DNA of 39,123 bases. Source: Terriglobia bacterium (GTDB taxonomy: Bacteria; Acidobacteriota; Terriglobia; UBA7540). The position numbers were made by a program, and so were the translations under genes. The stretch spans positions 1 to 39,123 of the forward strand of contig DASTAW010000056.1 in assembly GCA_035712365.1 (NCBI GenBank), read 5' to 3'. Positions 25,786-35,006 of this stretch are shown here, one piece after another (position 1 is the stretch's first letter; each line of letters opens with the position of its first letter). The notes under the pieces are model-generated. The model saw only the letters and a program-made list of their open reading frames with translations, ran no database searches and had not been told where the DNA came from.

Positions 25786-26814
25786 CTAACGGGCCACGCG
25801 CAGGCTCGCGCCCTTCATTAATTTTTCCACTTCGTCCAGTGTCGCCCAGTTAAAGTCACCGGGAATGGTCTGCTTGAGCGCGCTAAACGCATTCCCATAA
25901 CGCACAGCGGCTTCGTAAGACTTCTTCACAAGATACCCATAGACGAATCCAGCGCTGAATGAATCGCCGCCGCCGACGCGGTCCACAATCTCAAGGTCGT
26001 ACTTAACGTCTTCATAAAACTTGCCATCGGCGTACGCGATGGCCGACCACGTATTTCGCCATACCAGCGGATTTTCTCGCAAGGTGATGGCCACCGCCTT
26101 GAACTTGAATTTCTCCTGAAGGCGCTGGGCCACTTCCTCGTAGCTGCCCGCGGAAATCTCTTTGAATGCCTGATCGTCGGCCGCACCCGATGCCTTGATC
26201 TTGAAAACCACGCCGGTATCTTCTTCCGTCGTAATCAGGACATCGACCAATTCCATCAGCGGCTCCTGCACGTCTCGCGCTTTTTCCGGTGTCCACAGCT
26301 TTCCCCGATAGTTAAGATCATAGCTGACGGTAACGCCCGCGCGCCTGGCGGCTTCCAGACCTTCACGCATGACGGCCGCCGCGGAACCGCTCAACGCTGG
26401 AGTAATACCGCTGGTGTGAAACCATTTTGCGCCCGCAAACACACTCCTCCAGTCCACCTCGCCGGGCTCGATAGCGGAAATGGCCGAATACGAGCGATCA
26501 TACAGAACGGAACTCGGCCGCGGCGCGGCGCCAAATTCCACAAAGTAGAGGCCGAGCCGGCCGCCTTCCGCCCACACGATTTGCGAGGTATCAACGCCCG
26601 CCTGCCGCACCCGGTTCTCCAGCAGTCGCGCCAGAGGATTCCGGGGCAGCCGGGAAACCCAGGTGCTCGTTAGCCCCAGACGGCTCACGCCCACCGCTAC
26701 ATTCAGCTCGCCGCCGCCGACCTGGACGTCCAGAGAATTTGTCTGCTCCAGCCGCTGAAAGTGTGGAGGCGCAAGCCGAATCATGGCTTCGCCAAAAGTT
26801 ACAACATCCGCCAT
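25786..26814 (-). CDS. kdgK: 2-keto-3-deoxygluconate kinase (PfkB family)
   Basis: This phosphorylates 2-keto-3-deoxygluconate, from pectin, alginate or glucuronate breakdown, to KDPG for the next gene product. The 342-residue protein shows the PfkB opening VVTFGEAMIRLAP, the sugar-binding GGGELNVAVG, FHTSGITPAL, TEEDTGVVF, and the C-terminal ATP/catalytic motif RVGGGDSFSAGF with the base Asp. GGAGG nine bases before ATG 26814 fixes the start. Upstream, toward the divergent trp operon, are a promoter candidate and two short inverted repeats that could bind a regulator. Confidence 0.92.
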   Translation of the reverse strand: MADVVTFGEAMIRLAPPHFQRLEQTNSLDVQVGGGELNVAVGVSRLGLTSTWVSRLPRNPLARLLENRVRQAGVDTSQIVWAEGGRLGLYFVEFGAAPRPSSVLYDRSYSAISAIEPGEVDWRSVFAGAKWFHTSGITPALSGSAAAVMREGLEAARRAGVTVSYDLNYRGKLWTPEKARDVQEPLMELVDVLITTEEDTGVVFKIKASGAADDQAFKEISAGSYEEVAQRLQEKFKFKAVAITLRENPLVWRNTWSAIAYADGKFYEDVKYDLEIVDRVGGGDSFSAGFVYGYLVKKSYEAAVRYGNAFSALKQTIPGDFNWATLDEVEKLMKGASLRVAR

Positions 26815-26852
26815 AACGATATCCTCCGCGTTGAGCTCCAGCTAAACTCGTA

Positions 26853-26881
26853 AATATAAGGCTTTCCGGGAAAAATTTCAG
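26853..26881 (-). promoter_or_regulatory. Promoter candidate for kdgK-eda
   Basis: CTGAAA (26881-26876), 17 bases, then TATATT (26858-26853) on the minus strand. The predicted start is near 26846, with GGAGG at 26827-26823. Just upstream are TCATG-n5-CATGA (26891-26905) and CCTG-n5-CAGG (26919-26931), possible operator half-sites. Confidence 0.4.
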
Positions 26882-27022
26882 CCCCTTTCGTCATGCTACT
26901 CATGAAACAGATTTCGGGCCTGCCAAACAGGTCCTATGCTTGCTCACGGGAAAGGTGGGCCAAAATCACCGGTGGCGGCACTTCGTCGCTTGGCCCAGTA
27001 TATTCGTAGCGCGCCGCGAGCG

Positions 27023-27052
27023 TTGACTTCGCCTCTTCCGCAAGGTTAGAGT
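27023..27052 (+). promoter_or_regulatory. Promoter candidate of the trp/aro operon
   Basis: TTGACT (27023-27028), an 18-base spacer and TAGAGT (27047-27052). The start near 27059 gives a leader of about 55 bases to GTG 27115. That leader has no Trp-rich leader peptide or attenuator hairpin, so classical transcription attenuation is not supported. Confidence 0.5.
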
Positions 27053-27114
27053 AAACTTTTGTCTCTGTCGCAATCTTCCTCTTCGTGCACGACAACCTGC
27101 ATCGGGGAATTAAG

Positions 27115-27927
27115 GTGAAGGAAAGCCAGATTTTGAGGACCATCATCGCTGCCCGCCGGCGGCGCGTCGAAGAAATGCGCGCCGGCGCTCCTCTGGAGAC
27201 GCTTCGCCAGGCGGCGGAATCGCGGTCTGACTTCCGGGATTTTGCCGCGGCGCTCTCCGGCGAGGTGTTAAGCGTAATTGCGGAGCTCAAGAAAGCGTCC
27301 CCATCAAGAGGGCTGCTGCGGTCCAACTTTCGCCCTCGGGAAATCGCGCAATCCTACCAGCAGGCGGGCGCTTCGGCGCTTTCCGTTTTGACGGAAGAAG
27401 AGTTTTTCCAGGGCTCGCTCGATGACCTGAAGGCCGCGCGCGGAGCAGTCCGCCTGCCCGTGCTGCGCAAGGACTTTATCATTGACGAATACCAGGTGTA
27501 CGAATCCGCGGCCGCTGGCGCTGACGCGCTCCTCCTGATTGTCGCGGCCCTCGAGGACAAGGACCTGAGGCATTTCCTCGAACTTTCAGAACGGCTGAGG
27601 GTGGCCGCGCTGGTGGAAGTCCACACAGCGGAAGAGCTGGACCGGGCCATCGACTCCGGCGCGCAAGTGATAGGAGTCAACAATCGCAATCTGAATACAC
27701 TTGAGGTCAGCTTGGAAACTTCTTTCCGGCTCCGCGAGAAGGTTCCTCCCAGGCGCCTGGCCGTCAGCGAGAGTGGAATCAAGAGCGGCGCGGATTTGGA
27801 AAGGCTGTCGAAAGCGGGATTTGACGCTGTCCTGATCGGCGAGCACCTGATGCTGGCGGGCGATCCGGGAGAAGAATTATCACGCCTTCTCAAGAGCGCT
27901 CCAATGCTCAAAATGGCCGGGACCTGA
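27115..27927 (+). CDS. trpC: Indole-3-glycerol-phosphate synthase
   Basis: This closes the ring of CdRP to indole-3-glycerol phosphate. The 270-residue TIM-barrel protein starts at GTG 27115 with GGGGA seven bases upstream (MKESQILRTIIAARRRRVEE). Catalytic Lys residues are in VIAELKKASPSRG and LRKDFIIDEYQ. The substrate-binding motif GVNNRNLNTLEV and SESGIKSGADL are present. A GTG at 27085 would add ten residues without benefit. It is the first gene of trpC-F-B-A; trpE, trpG and trpD are not in the window and must lie elsewhere. The trpF start follows four bases after its stop. Confidence 0.95.
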   Translation: MKESQILRTIIAARRRRVEEMRAGAPLETLRQAAESRSDFRDFAAALSGEVLSVIAELKKASPSRGLLRSNFRPREIAQSYQQAGASALSVLTEEEFFQGSLDDLKAARGAVRLPVLRKDFIIDEYQVYESAAAGADALLLIVAALEDKDLRHFLELSERLRVAALVEVHTAEELDRAIDSGAQVIGVNNRNLNTLEVSLETSFRLREKVPPRRLAVSESGIKSGADLERLSKAGFDAVLIGEHLMLAGDPGEELSRLLKSAPMLKMAGT

Positions 27928-27931
27928 GCCG

Positions 27932-28564
27932 ATGCCGACCAGAATCAAAGTCTGCGGGATTACGCGCCTTGAAGACGCACTGCTGGCGGTCGAGCTTGGG
28001 GCCGAAGCGCTGGGCTTCAACTTCTATCGTCCTTCGCCGCGTTACATCGATTCCGCGACGGCCCGCGCCATCATTCAGTCCCTGCCGCCATTTGTGACGG
28101 CGGTTGGCGTCTACGCGAACGAGACGGAAATGGACCGCGTCACCGCCATTGCGCAAGAGGCCGGCGTTGGCGTCATTCAGCTTCACGGACCTCGGTTCCC
28201 TGATTTTGATGGACTGCCAACCGCCTACCCTTTGATTCGGGCGGTGGCTGTGGGAGACGGTTTCAAGGCCGAATCGCTTTCAAATCTGCGCGCCAACGGT
28301 TTTCTTCTGGACGCCTGTCACCCAAACCTGAGCGGTGGAACAGGAAAGTCGTTTGATTGGGAAGTGGCGCGCGAAGCAAACAGATATGGGACCATCATCG
28401 TGGCAGGCGGCTTGAATCCGGGCAACGTTGGACGCGCCATTCAAACGGTCCGGCCGTTCGCCGTGGATGTTGCAAGCGGCGTGGAATCCGGGCCGGGGCA
28501 GAAAGACTCGGCGCTGCTTCGCGCGTTTTTTGCTGCGGTCCGGGCGGCAGACCGCAACCTGTAA
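27932..28564 (+). CDS. trpF: Phosphoribosylanthranilate isomerase
   Basis: This catalyses the Amadori rearrangement of PRA to CdRP, just before TrpC in the pathway. The 210-residue length is normal. The general base Cys is in IKVCGITRLEDA and the general acid Asp in FLLDACHP. FYRPSPRYI near the N-terminus and VAGGLNPGNV near the C-terminus are family signatures, and VDVASGVES with its preceding strand forms the phosphate site. Separate trpC and trpF genes, as here, are the common state outside enterobacteria. Confidence 0.95.
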   Translation: MPTRIKVCGITRLEDALLAVELGAEALGFNFYRPSPRYIDSATARAIIQSLPPFVTAVGVYANETEMDRVTAIAQEAGVGVIQLHGPRFPDFDGLPTAYPLIRAVAVGDGFKAESLSNLRANGFLLDACHPNLSGGTGKSFDWEVAREANRYGTIIVAGGLNPGNVGRAIQTVRPFAVDVASGVESGPGQKDSALLRAFFAAVRAADRNL

Positions 28565-28594
28565 TTCATCCGGGCTGGATCGGAAGTAGGCAAA

Positions 28595-29800
28595 ATGCCG
28601 TACGGGCGAGAAACAATTTCAGGGCCTGACGTCCGCGGGCGCTTTGGTGATTTCGGCGGGCGCTACGTGCCGGAAACCCTCATGCATCCCATCGAGGAGC
28701 TTGAGCGCGCCTACGACCTCGCCCGCAAAGACGCCGCTTTTCAGGCCGAATTCAAGCGGCTGCTGCGATATTACGTCGGACGCCCCACGCCGCTTTACCA
28801 CGCCGAGCGGCTGACAAAGCATTTGGGCGGCGCGCAGGTTTATCTGAAGCGCGAAGACCTGCTCCACACCGGGGCGCACAAGATCAACAATTGCATAGGC
28901 CAGGGCCTGCTGGCGGTGCGCATGGGCAAGACGCGCCTGATTGCCGAAACCGGGGCCGGCCAGCATGGCGTGGCCACCGCGACCGTGGCGGCGCTGATGG
29001 GCCTTGAGTGCCGCGTTTACATGGGCGAAGAAGACATGGCCCGACAGTCGCCCAACGTCTTCCGCATGCGCTTGCTGGGCACGGAAGTTGTGGGCGTAAG
29101 TTCCGGCTCCAGGACGCTGAAGGACGCCATCAATGAGGCCATGCGTGACTGGGTCGCGAATGTCGAGAACACGCATTACCTGCTGGGCTCGGTGCTCGGG
29201 CCTCACCCCTACCCCATGATGGTTCGTGATTTCCACCGCGTCATCGGGCAGGAAACGCGGCAGCAGATTCTCGAGCTTGCGGGACGGCTCCCGGACTGCC
29301 TCTTTGCCTGCGTGGGCGGCGGAAGCAATTCCATCGGACTGTTCTTTGATTTTATCCCCGACGCCCAGGTGAAGATGGTGGGGATTGAGGCCGGGGGCCG
29401 TTCGCCGGAGCTCGGCGAACACGCCGCGCGCTTTTCCGGCGGAACGCCGGGAGTGTTGCACGGCACCTACACCTACGTGCTGCAGGACACGGACGGCATG
29501 ATCGCAAAAACCCACTCGGTCTCCGCCGGGCTTGATTATCCCGCCGTCGGGCCCGAACACGCGGCGCTCCACCAGCAGGGCCGCGTGGAATATACTTATG
29601 CGCGCGACAAGGAAGCGCTTGAGGCCGCGCGCCTGCTGGCCCGTACAGAAGGGATTATTCCTGCGCTCGAATCCGCGCACGCGCTGGCGGAGGTCGTGAA
29701 ACGCGCTCCCGGCGCCGGCCGCGATGCGATCTACGTCGTCAACCTTTCCGGCCGCGGCGACAAGGACCTGGGAATTTTCCAGGCTGCGGGAATTCTGTAG
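28595..29800 (+). CDS. trpB: Tryptophan synthase beta chain
   Basis: This PLP subunit condenses indole with serine to tryptophan. The 401-residue length and motifs are those of canonical TrpB1: [16 protein letters not shown] at the N-terminus, PLP Lys in HTGAHKINN, catalytic Glu in AETGAGQHG, the phosphate-binding GGGSNSIG, and the monovalent-cation/COMM region [12 protein letters not shown]. It works as an alpha2-beta2 complex with TrpA, encoded 27 bases downstream. Serine for the reaction comes from the serC-serA branch also encoded in this window. Confidence 0.97.
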   Translation: MPYGRETISGPDVRGRFGDFGGRYVPETLMHPIEELERAYDLARKDAAFQAEFKRLLRYYVGRPTPLYHAERLTKHLGGAQVYLKREDLLHTGAHKINNCIGQGLLAVRMGKTRLIAETGAGQHGVATATVAALMGLECRVYMGEEDMARQSPNVFRMRLLGTEVVGVSSGSRTLKDAINEAMRDWVANVENTHYLLGSVLGPHPYPMMVRDFHRVIGQETRQQILELAGRLPDCLFACVGGGSNSIGLFFDFIPDAQVKMVGIEAGGRSPELGEHAARFSGGTPGVLHGTYTYVLQDTDGMIAKTHSVSAGLDYPAVGPEHAALHQQGRVEYTYARDKEALEAARLLARTEGIIPALESAHALAEVVKRAPGAGRDAIYVVNLSGRGDKDLGIFQAAGIL

Positions 29801-29827
29801 GGCCAGCGGGGACCGACGCAACCCGAT

Positions 29828-30646
29828 ATGCCGACTCTTTCCACATCGCGAATTCAGGAGAAGTTCCGGCAACTCCACGAGTCAGAAGCCAAGGGCCTGG
29901 TGATTTATGTCACCGCCGGCGACCCAAGCCTCGAGGCCACAGGCAGCCTGCTCGAAGCCGTTCAAAACGGTGGCGCGGATATTATCGAACTCGGAATCCC
30001 TTTTTCTGATCCACTGGCGGACGGCCCTGTCATCCAGCGCGCCTCAGAACGCGCGCTCGCCGGCGGAACGACCCTTCGCAAGGTCCTGCGAATGCTGCCG
30101 GAATGGAGAAAACGGGCCCATGCACCGCTCGTCCTGTTCAGTTATTACAATCCGATTCTGCAATATGGTCTCGAAAACTTCGCTCGTGATGCCAGCGAGG
30201 CCGGAGCAGACGGCGTGCTGGCAGTCGATCTCTCGCCGGAAGAGTCCGTGTCCTACGTTGAAACGCTGAGAAAATGGAACCTGGATACCATTTTCCTTGG
30301 CGCCCCAACCTCCACGGATGAGCGGCTCCAGCGCGTGGCAAATGCTTCGACGGGTTTCCTCTATTTGATTGCGCGCGCCGGCGTGACGGGCGAGCGCGAC
30401 AAGGTCTCTGATAGCACCCGGCCGCTGATCGAGCGTGTCAGAAAAATGACTCGGCTCCCACTCGCCGTCGGGTTTGGGATTTCCACCCCGGAGCAGGTCC
30501 GCTCCGTGCAGGAACTGGCGGACGCGGCGGTTGTAGGAAGCGCGATTGTTCGAAGCGTTGAAGAGCATTTCTCCACCGAGGGTGCAGCGGCCATCGAACG
30601 CTATGTGCGCTGGCTCAAAGAAGGCACCGGGAGTTCACCGGCATGA
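29828..30646 (+). CDS. trpA: Tryptophan synthase alpha chain
   Basis: This splits indole-3-glycerol phosphate into indole and glyceraldehyde-3-phosphate, passing indole to TrpB. The 272-residue barrel has catalytic Glu in IIELGIPFSDP and Asp in PLADGPVIQ. The loop YLIARAGVTGER and the phosphate-binding GFGISTPEQV are present. Its stop overlaps the start of the chorismate mutase gene in ATGA, so translation of the two is probably coupled and links the Trp branch to the Phe/Tyr branch. Confidence 0.96.
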   Translation: MPTLSTSRIQEKFRQLHESEAKGLVIYVTAGDPSLEATGSLLEAVQNGGADIIELGIPFSDPLADGPVIQRASERALAGGTTLRKVLRMLPEWRKRAHAPLVLFSYYNPILQYGLENFARDASEAGADGVLAVDLSPEESVSYVETLRKWNLDTIFLGAPTSTDERLQRVANASTGFLYLIARAGVTGERDKVSDSTRPLIERVRKMTRLPLAVGFGISTPEQVRSVQELADAAVVGSAIVRSVEEHFSTEGAAAIERYVRWLKEGTGSSPA

Positions 30647-30942
30647 ACGAACTGGAAGACTGGCGAAAGAAGATCGATGCAATTGACCGGCAACTGGTGA
30701 AGCTGCTGAATGAACGATCGAAGTGTGCAGTGGAAATTGGCCATCTGAAAAAGAAGCTGAGTCTGGCGGCCTGGCAACCCGACCGCGAGGCCGAAATTCT
30801 GAGGAACATCGTGAAGTCAAATCCCGGCCCGCTGGATGATGCGGCGGTCCGCCGCCTGTTTGAGCGGATCATCGATGAAGCCCGGTCTCTGGAGCGCCAC
30901 TCGATGGAGTCTTCGGCCGAGGTGGAAGAGGCCAAGGAGTAA
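30643..30942 (+). CDS. Chorismate mutase, AroQ type
   Basis: This 99-residue monofunctional chorismate mutase rearranges chorismate to prephenate. The all-helical AroQ pattern is clear: [19 protein letters not shown] at the N-terminus, the active-site Lys region GHLKKKL, and PDREAEIL before helix 2, then [14 protein letters not shown]. Unlike E. coli PheA or TyrA, it carries no dehydratase or dehydrogenase domain. The prephenate dehydrogenase is a separate gene two positions downstream. It overlaps trpA by four bases and precedes aroF by five bases. Confidence 0.92.
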   Translation: MNELEDWRKKIDAIDRQLVKLLNERSKCAVEIGHLKKKLSLAAWQPDREAEILRNIVKSNPGPLDDAAVRRLFERIIDEARSLERHSMESSAEVEEAKE

Positions 30943-30947
30943 CGGCG

Positions 30948-31964
30948 ATGGTTGTGGTGATGGAAGAGGGCGCGACAGAAGAACAGATCCGGCACGTCAT
31001 CGACCGGCTGATGAAACTGGGCTTTGACGCCCATCGCTCGACGGGTGCGCGGCAGACAGTGATCGGGGCGGTAGGCGCCAGGATCGACTTCGATACGCGC
31101 GACATCGAGTTGATTGAGGGCGTTGACGAAGTCGTAAGAATTTCCGCGCCCTACAAACTGGCCAGCCGCCATTTCCGTCCCGAAGGTTCGATCATCAATT
31201 TGGGCAAAGGCGTCTCCGTGGGATGTGAAAAGGTTTGCGTGATGGCGGGTCCTTGCAGCATCGAGAGCGAAACCCAAATCAACGCCATAGCGGCCCGCGT
31301 CAAGGAACTCGGCGGGAGCGTCCTGCGCGGCGGGGCCTTCAAGCCTCGGACATCCCCTTACAGCTTTCAGGGGCTTGGTTTGCCCGGCCTCAAACTGATG
31401 CGTGCCGCCGCTGACAGGCATGATCTGCTGGTGGTCTCGGAAGTGATGGACCACACGCAGATCCCCGCAATGCTGGATTACGTTGATGTCTTCCAGGTGG
31501 GCGCGCGCAACATGCAGAACTACAACCTGCTGAAAGAGCTTGGCAAGGTATCGAGACCGGTTCTGCTCAAGCGCGGCATTTCCGCCACCATCGAAGAGCT
31601 GCTTCTCTCAGCGGAATACATCATGTCCGGCGGCAACTACAACGTGGTGCTTTGCGAGCGTGGGATTCGAACTTTTGAAAATGCCACGCGCAATACGCTG
31701 GACATTTCGGCCATTCCGGTCATCCAGAAGCTGTCGCACCTTCCGATTGTGGTGGACCCCTCGCACGGCACCGGACGGCGCGACAAGGTTCCTCCCATGG
31801 CCCGCGCCGCCGTGGCCGCCGGGGCTGACGGCCTGTTGATTGAGGTCCACTCGGACCCGGAAAAGGCGCTGAGCGACGGTGCGCAGTCACTCTACTTTGA
31901 GCAGTTCGAGCAACTGATGCAAGAATTACGAATGATCGCACCCGCGGTGGGAAGAACCATCTGA
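30948..31964 (+). CDS. aroF: DAHP synthase (3-deoxy-7-phosphoheptulonate synthase), type I-beta
   Basis: This is the entry step of aromatic synthesis, from PEP and erythrose-4-phosphate to DAHP. The 338-residue protein has an N-terminal ferredoxin-like domain (about 1-70, [17 protein letters not shown]) of the kind that gives Tyr/Phe feedback control in Thermotoga DAHPS. The barrel follows, with the metal Cys in [23 protein letters not shown] for PEP binding, LLKRG and [17 protein letters not shown] seven bases before ATG 30948 supports the start. Physical pairing with chorismate mutase recalls organisms where the two enzymes interact. Confidence 0.95.
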   Translation: MVVVMEEGATEEQIRHVIDRLMKLGFDAHRSTGARQTVIGAVGARIDFDTRDIELIEGVDEVVRISAPYKLASRHFRPEGSIINLGKGVSVGCEKVCVMAGPCSIESETQINAIAARVKELGGSVLRGGAFKPRTSPYSFQGLGLPGLKLMRAAADRHDLLVVSEVMDHTQIPAMLDYVDVFQVGARNMQNYNLLKELGKVSRPVLLKRGISATIEELLLSAEYIMSGGNYNVVLCERGIRTFENATRNTLDISAIPVIQKLSHLPIVVDPSHGTGRRDKVPPMARAAVAAGADGLLIEVHSDPEKALSDGAQSLYFEQFEQLMQELRMIAPAVGRTI

Positions 31965-31985
31965 AGCCCCTCCGCACAAGGGAAA

Positions 31986-32861
31986 ATGGAACCTGCCGGA
32001 CCATTTTTCAAACGGATTGCTATTATCGGAATGGGCCTCATTGGAGGCTCGTGGGCGCTGGCCCTGAAGAAGGCGGGCTACGCCGCCCATCGTATCGGCT
32101 TTGACGCCCCCGGCGTTTTGAAGCAAGCCCTCGAATCCGGCGCCGTGCACGAGGCGGCGAAGAATGTGGACGAGGCTGTACGTGATGCCGACCTGGTGGT
32201 TCTGGCCACGCCGGTGGGGAAAATCCTCGAATTGCTTCCTCGGTTGCAATTGGCGGCGCCCTCTCACGCTCTCATCACTGATGTCGGCAGCACCAAGCAG
32301 CGCATTGTACAATGCGCAAAAGACCTTCCTGCCGGTGGCGCGATGTTTCTGGGCGGCCATCCCCTGGCCGGCAAAGAGCATTCCGGTTTTGAACATGCCG
32401 ATGCGGACCTGTTCCGGAATGCCCGCTACGTGGTTGTTCCACTGTCCGAAGCGGTGATGGAGGACGCGCGCGCAAAGGCCTTTGTGGGTCTGATTCAGTC
32501 GCTGGGCGCCCGGCCCTGCGTGACGGACGCCGCCAGCCACGACGTGGCCATGGCCTTTCTCTCTCACCTGCCGCAACTCCTTTCGACGGGCCTGGCGGGC
32601 ATGGTGGCCGAAAAGGCCGGCCAGGGCGCGTTGCCGCTGGAACTGGCTGGGTCTGGCTTTCGAGACCTGACGCGCCTTGCCGAAAGCCCCTACTCGATGT
32701 GGCGCGACATCTGCCTGACGAATATGGAAAATATTCAGGCTGCTCTCGACGCAACAATCCAGAAACTTGATACCATAAAGACACATCTCGGCACACGGGA
32801 ACTTGAAAAAGAGTTTGATCAGGCGCGCAGGCTGCGCGCGAAATTACGCGAAAACCGTTGA
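31986..32861 (+). CDS. tyrA: Prephenate dehydrogenase
   Basis: This oxidises prephenate to 4-hydroxyphenylpyruvate, the tyrosine precursor. The 291-residue protein has an NAD-binding motif IGMGLIGGSWA, ATPVGKI, the STKQRI region (ITDVGSTKQRIV), and the substrate/catalytic His in GGHPLAGKEHSGF. The helical C-terminal dimer domain includes SHDVAMAFLSHLPQLL. It has no ACT or chorismate mutase domain. It is the last gene of the aromatic run. The CoA-transferase genes begin 60 bases later, possibly as part of the same transcript. Confidence 0.94.
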   Translation: MEPAGPFFKRIAIIGMGLIGGSWALALKKAGYAAHRIGFDAPGVLKQALESGAVHEAAKNVDEAVRDADLVVLATPVGKILELLPRLQLAAPSHALITDVGSTKQRIVQCAKDLPAGGAMFLGGHPLAGKEHSGFEHADADLFRNARYVVVPLSEAVMEDARAKAFVGLIQSLGARPCVTDAASHDVAMAFLSHLPQLLSTGLAGMVAEKAGQGALPLELAGSGFRDLTRLAESPYSMWRDICLTNMENIQAALDATIQKLDTIKTHLGTRELEKEFDQARRLRAKLRENR

Positions 32862-32921
32862 GCAGGGCGTTCGGCCGGACGCTGGCCAAAGGACTTCCCT
32901 GCAACAGAAGCCGGGAGGCGC

Positions 32922-33620
32922 ATGAACAAGGTTTACGCAACCGCCGATACCGCTATTGCCGACATTCCGGACGGCGCCACCATCATGGCGGGCGGCTTTG
33001 GGCTCTGCGGGATTCCTGAAAATCTGATCGACGCCCTGCAGCGGAAGGGCGTCAGGGACTTGACCGTTATCAGCAATAACGCCGGCATCAGCGATTTCGG
33101 ACTGGGCAGGCTGCTCCAGACACATCAGATCAGCAGGCTGATTGGCAGTTACGTTGGCGAAAACAAGGTTTTTGAGGAGCAGGCCCTGAACAAGGAAATC
33201 AACCTGGAATTGACGCCGCAGGGAACTCTTGCCGAGCGCATTCGCGCCGGCGGAGCGGGCATTCCGGCCTTTTACACGCCCACCGGCGTCGGGACGGTGG
33301 TCGCCGATGGAAAAGAGATCAGAGAATTCGGCGGCCGCCGATACGTGCTGGAACGCGCGTTGACGGCTGATTTCGCCCTCATCAAGGCCTGGAAAGGCGA
33401 TCGTTGGGGCAACCTGGTCTATCGAAAGACGGCCCGGAATTTCAACCCCATGATGGCCACGGCGGCAAGGGTGACCATTGCGGAGGTCGAGGAACTGGTG
33501 GAACTGGGAGAACTCAATCCTGATTGCATCACCACTCCGGGAATCTACGTCAGGAGGGTCTTGCAGGGCGCCAGCTACGAAAAGCGCATCGAACGGCGCA
33601 CCGTAAGGGAGCAGTCCTGA
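32922..33620 (+). CDS. scoA: 3-oxoacid CoA-transferase subunit A
   Basis: This alpha subunit of a succinyl-CoA:3-ketoacid (or acetate/butyrate-acetoacetate) CoA-transferase moves CoA between carboxylic acids, typically activating acetoacetate. The 232-residue protein shows the family's [13 protein letters not shown] glycine-rich loop, [14 protein letters not shown] and [25 protein letters not shown] lies just before ATG 32922. It overlaps the start of subunit B by one base. Sequence alone does not separate the SCOT from the AtoDA substrate class. Confidence 0.9.
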   Translation: MNKVYATADTAIADIPDGATIMAGGFGLCGIPENLIDALQRKGVRDLTVISNNAGISDFGLGRLLQTHQISRLIGSYVGENKVFEEQALNKEINLELTPQGTLAERIRAGGAGIPAFYTPTGVGTVVADGKEIREFGGRRYVLERALTADFALIKAWKGDRWGNLVYRKTARNFNPMMATAARVTIAEVEELVELGELNPDCITTPGIYVRRVLQGASYEKRIERRTVREQS

Positions 33621-34273
33621 TGGACAAGCGTGAACTGATCGCGCGGCGCGTTGCCCAGGAACTCCAGGACGGGTTTTATGTCAATCTCGGGATCGGCATC
33701 CCGACGCTGGTGTCGAATTACATTGCGCCCGCCATTGAAGTGATTTTGCAATCCGAAAACGGCATGCTGGGAGTGGGGCCGTATCCGCGCGAAGAGGAAG
33801 TCGATCCCGACCTGATCAACGCGGGCAAGGAAACCGTATCGGGCATACCGGGCACGGCTTATTTTTCCAGCGCTGAATCTTTTGCCATGATTCGGGGCGG
33901 CCACATCGATCTGACGGTCCTGGGAGCCATGGAAGTGGACGAAGAGGGCAACCTGGCAAGCTGGACGATTCCCGGCAAGATGGTGAAAGGCATGGGAGGC
34001 AGCATGGACCTGGTTTCCGGCGCCAAACGCGTGATTGTCGCCATGGAGCACACGACGCGGGACGGCCGGCCAAAAATTTTGACGAAGTGTTCCCTGCCCC
34101 TTACGGGAACGCGCGTCGTTCATGCCATCATCACCGAGCTTGCCATGCTGGAGATAACTGCGGAGGGGCTGACGGTCAGGGAGCTTGCGCCGGGAGTCAG
34201 CTTTGAAGAGGTCCAGAAGCGCAGCCAGCCGGAACTGCGAGTCGTCTCGAGCCCCAGGACCTATCGCGTGTGA
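33620..34273 (+). CDS. scoB: 3-oxoacid CoA-transferase subunit B
   Basis: This catalytic subunit is 217 residues. The Glu that forms the enzyme-CoA thioester lies in [12 protein letters not shown]. Other family marks are [32 protein letters not shown] and [19 protein letters not shown] 33620 overlaps the TGA of subunit A, with AAGGGAG eight bases upstream. A longer frame upstream is only the other phase of subunit A. A partner acetyltransferase or dehydrogenase is not encoded here, so the exact ketone-body or fatty-acid role stays open. Confidence 0.92.
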   Translation: MDKRELIARRVAQELQDGFYVNLGIGIPTLVSNYIAPAIEVILQSENGMLGVGPYPREEEVDPDLINAGKETVSGIPGTAYFSSAESFAMIRGGHIDLTVLGAMEVDEEGNLASWTIPGKMVKGMGGSMDLVSGAKRVIVAMEHTTRDGRPKILTKCSLPLTGTRVVHAIITELAMLEITAEGLTVRELAPGVSFEEVQKRSQPELRVVSSPRTYRV

Positions 34274-34305
34274 CGGCGCAGCCGGATGCGCTGGTGTGGC
34301 GTATA

Positions 34306-34396
34306 CGTAACTTGTTACGACGAAGAGTGGCGCCCGTCATTCCGGTCCCGCAGAGCGGGAAAGGAATCTGCTTTTGCCCTGGCGGAGAAGCAGATT
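34306..34396. repeat. Nested inverted repeats, REP-like intergenic element
   Basis: Three inverted repeats follow one another. CGTAA-CTTG-TTACG lies at 34306-34319. TCCCGC-AGA-GCGGGA (34346-34360) is set inside ATTCC/GGAAT arms (34339-34367). AATCTGCTT (34365-34373) pairs with AAGCAGATT (34388-34396), a perfect 9-bp match. The last two share bases, so the folds would compete. The middle one resembles the dispersed GTCATTCC...GGAATCTG palindromes I recall from acidobacterial and other genomes. It lies between scoB and the phosphatidyltransferase gene. Confidence 0.5.
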
Positions 34397-34442
34397 ACAT
34401 GGGACGTTACTGCCGCTGACGGCTTTGCAGGTACAAACATCG

Positions 34443-35006
34443 ATGGCTTCGCGCGTACTTACAACCGCCAACCAGATCACCCTCCTGCGCCTGGTCTTTG
34501 TCCCCATATTCGGCATTCTGGTGGTCGGCAGACACGATGCCGCCGCACTCGCCGTGATGGCCGCCGCCGCGTTCTCCGACATTCTGGATGGCACCGTCGC
34601 CAGGGCCTTCCGGCAGGTTTCGCTGCTGGGGGTTGCGCTCGATCCGATCGCCGACAAGATCCTGTTGAGCACTGCGTTTGTCACCCTCTCATACCGGGGA
34701 GGCCTGCCCTGGTGGCTCACCATCATGGTGCTCAGCCGGGACGCCGTTATCCTCATCACCGCCTTGCTCATCATTCTCGTTGCAGGTTACCGCCCGTTTT
34801 ACCCCACCGCTCTCGGCAAGGCTTCCACGGTCATCCAGTCGATCACCATCTTTGCGGCGCTTTGCCACCTGGCGCGCATTCCCTGGGTCACGGGACCGGT
34901 CGTCGAAGCGTTCATCTTTCTCGCTGCCGGAATCATCGTGATTTCGGGGCTCCACTACCTGGTGGTCGTCCAGAAACGATACTCCCACCACGAGGAAGGC
35001 CCGTAG
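34443..35006 (+). CDS. CDP-alcohol phosphatidyltransferase family membrane protein
   Basis: This 187-residue integral membrane enzyme has about five to six helices. It carries the complete family signature D-x2-DG-x2-AR-x8-G-x3-D-x3-D, visible as SDILDGTVARAF and GVALDPIADK. It joins a CDP-activated lipid or alcohol to an alcohol acceptor. The closest everyday relatives are phosphatidylglycerophosphate synthases (PgsA) and cardiolipin synthases, but the acceptor cannot be told from sequence. I start at ATG 34443 (MASRVLTTANQITLLRL), the usual opening before helix 1. An ATG at 34374 would add 23 residues and overlap the inverted-repeat element. Confidence 0.85.
   Translation: MASRVLTTANQITLLRLVFVPIFGILVVGRHDAAALAVMAAAAFSDILDGTVARAFRQVSLLGVALDPIADKILLSTAFVTLSYRGGLPWWLTIMVLSRDAVILITALLIILVAGYRPFYPTALGKASTVIQSITIFAALCHLARIPWVTGPVVEAFIFLAAGIIVISGLHYLVVVQKRYSHHEEGP

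Noticed and set aside
26905-26916. Resemblance of GAAACAGATTTC to an enterobacterial KdgR box
   Set aside because: Only a 4-bp dyad matches and no KdgR-type regulator is in the window; kept as a weak note only.
26934-27090. Minus-strand frame ending in a plausible-looking peptide in the kdgK-trpC gap
   Set aside because: It has no start with a ribosome site and its upstream part runs antisense through trpC; it overlaps the trp promoter.
28619-29878. 419-codon open frame on minus across trpB
   Set aside because: A shadow of trpB caused by its high third-position GC; no motifs and no SD.
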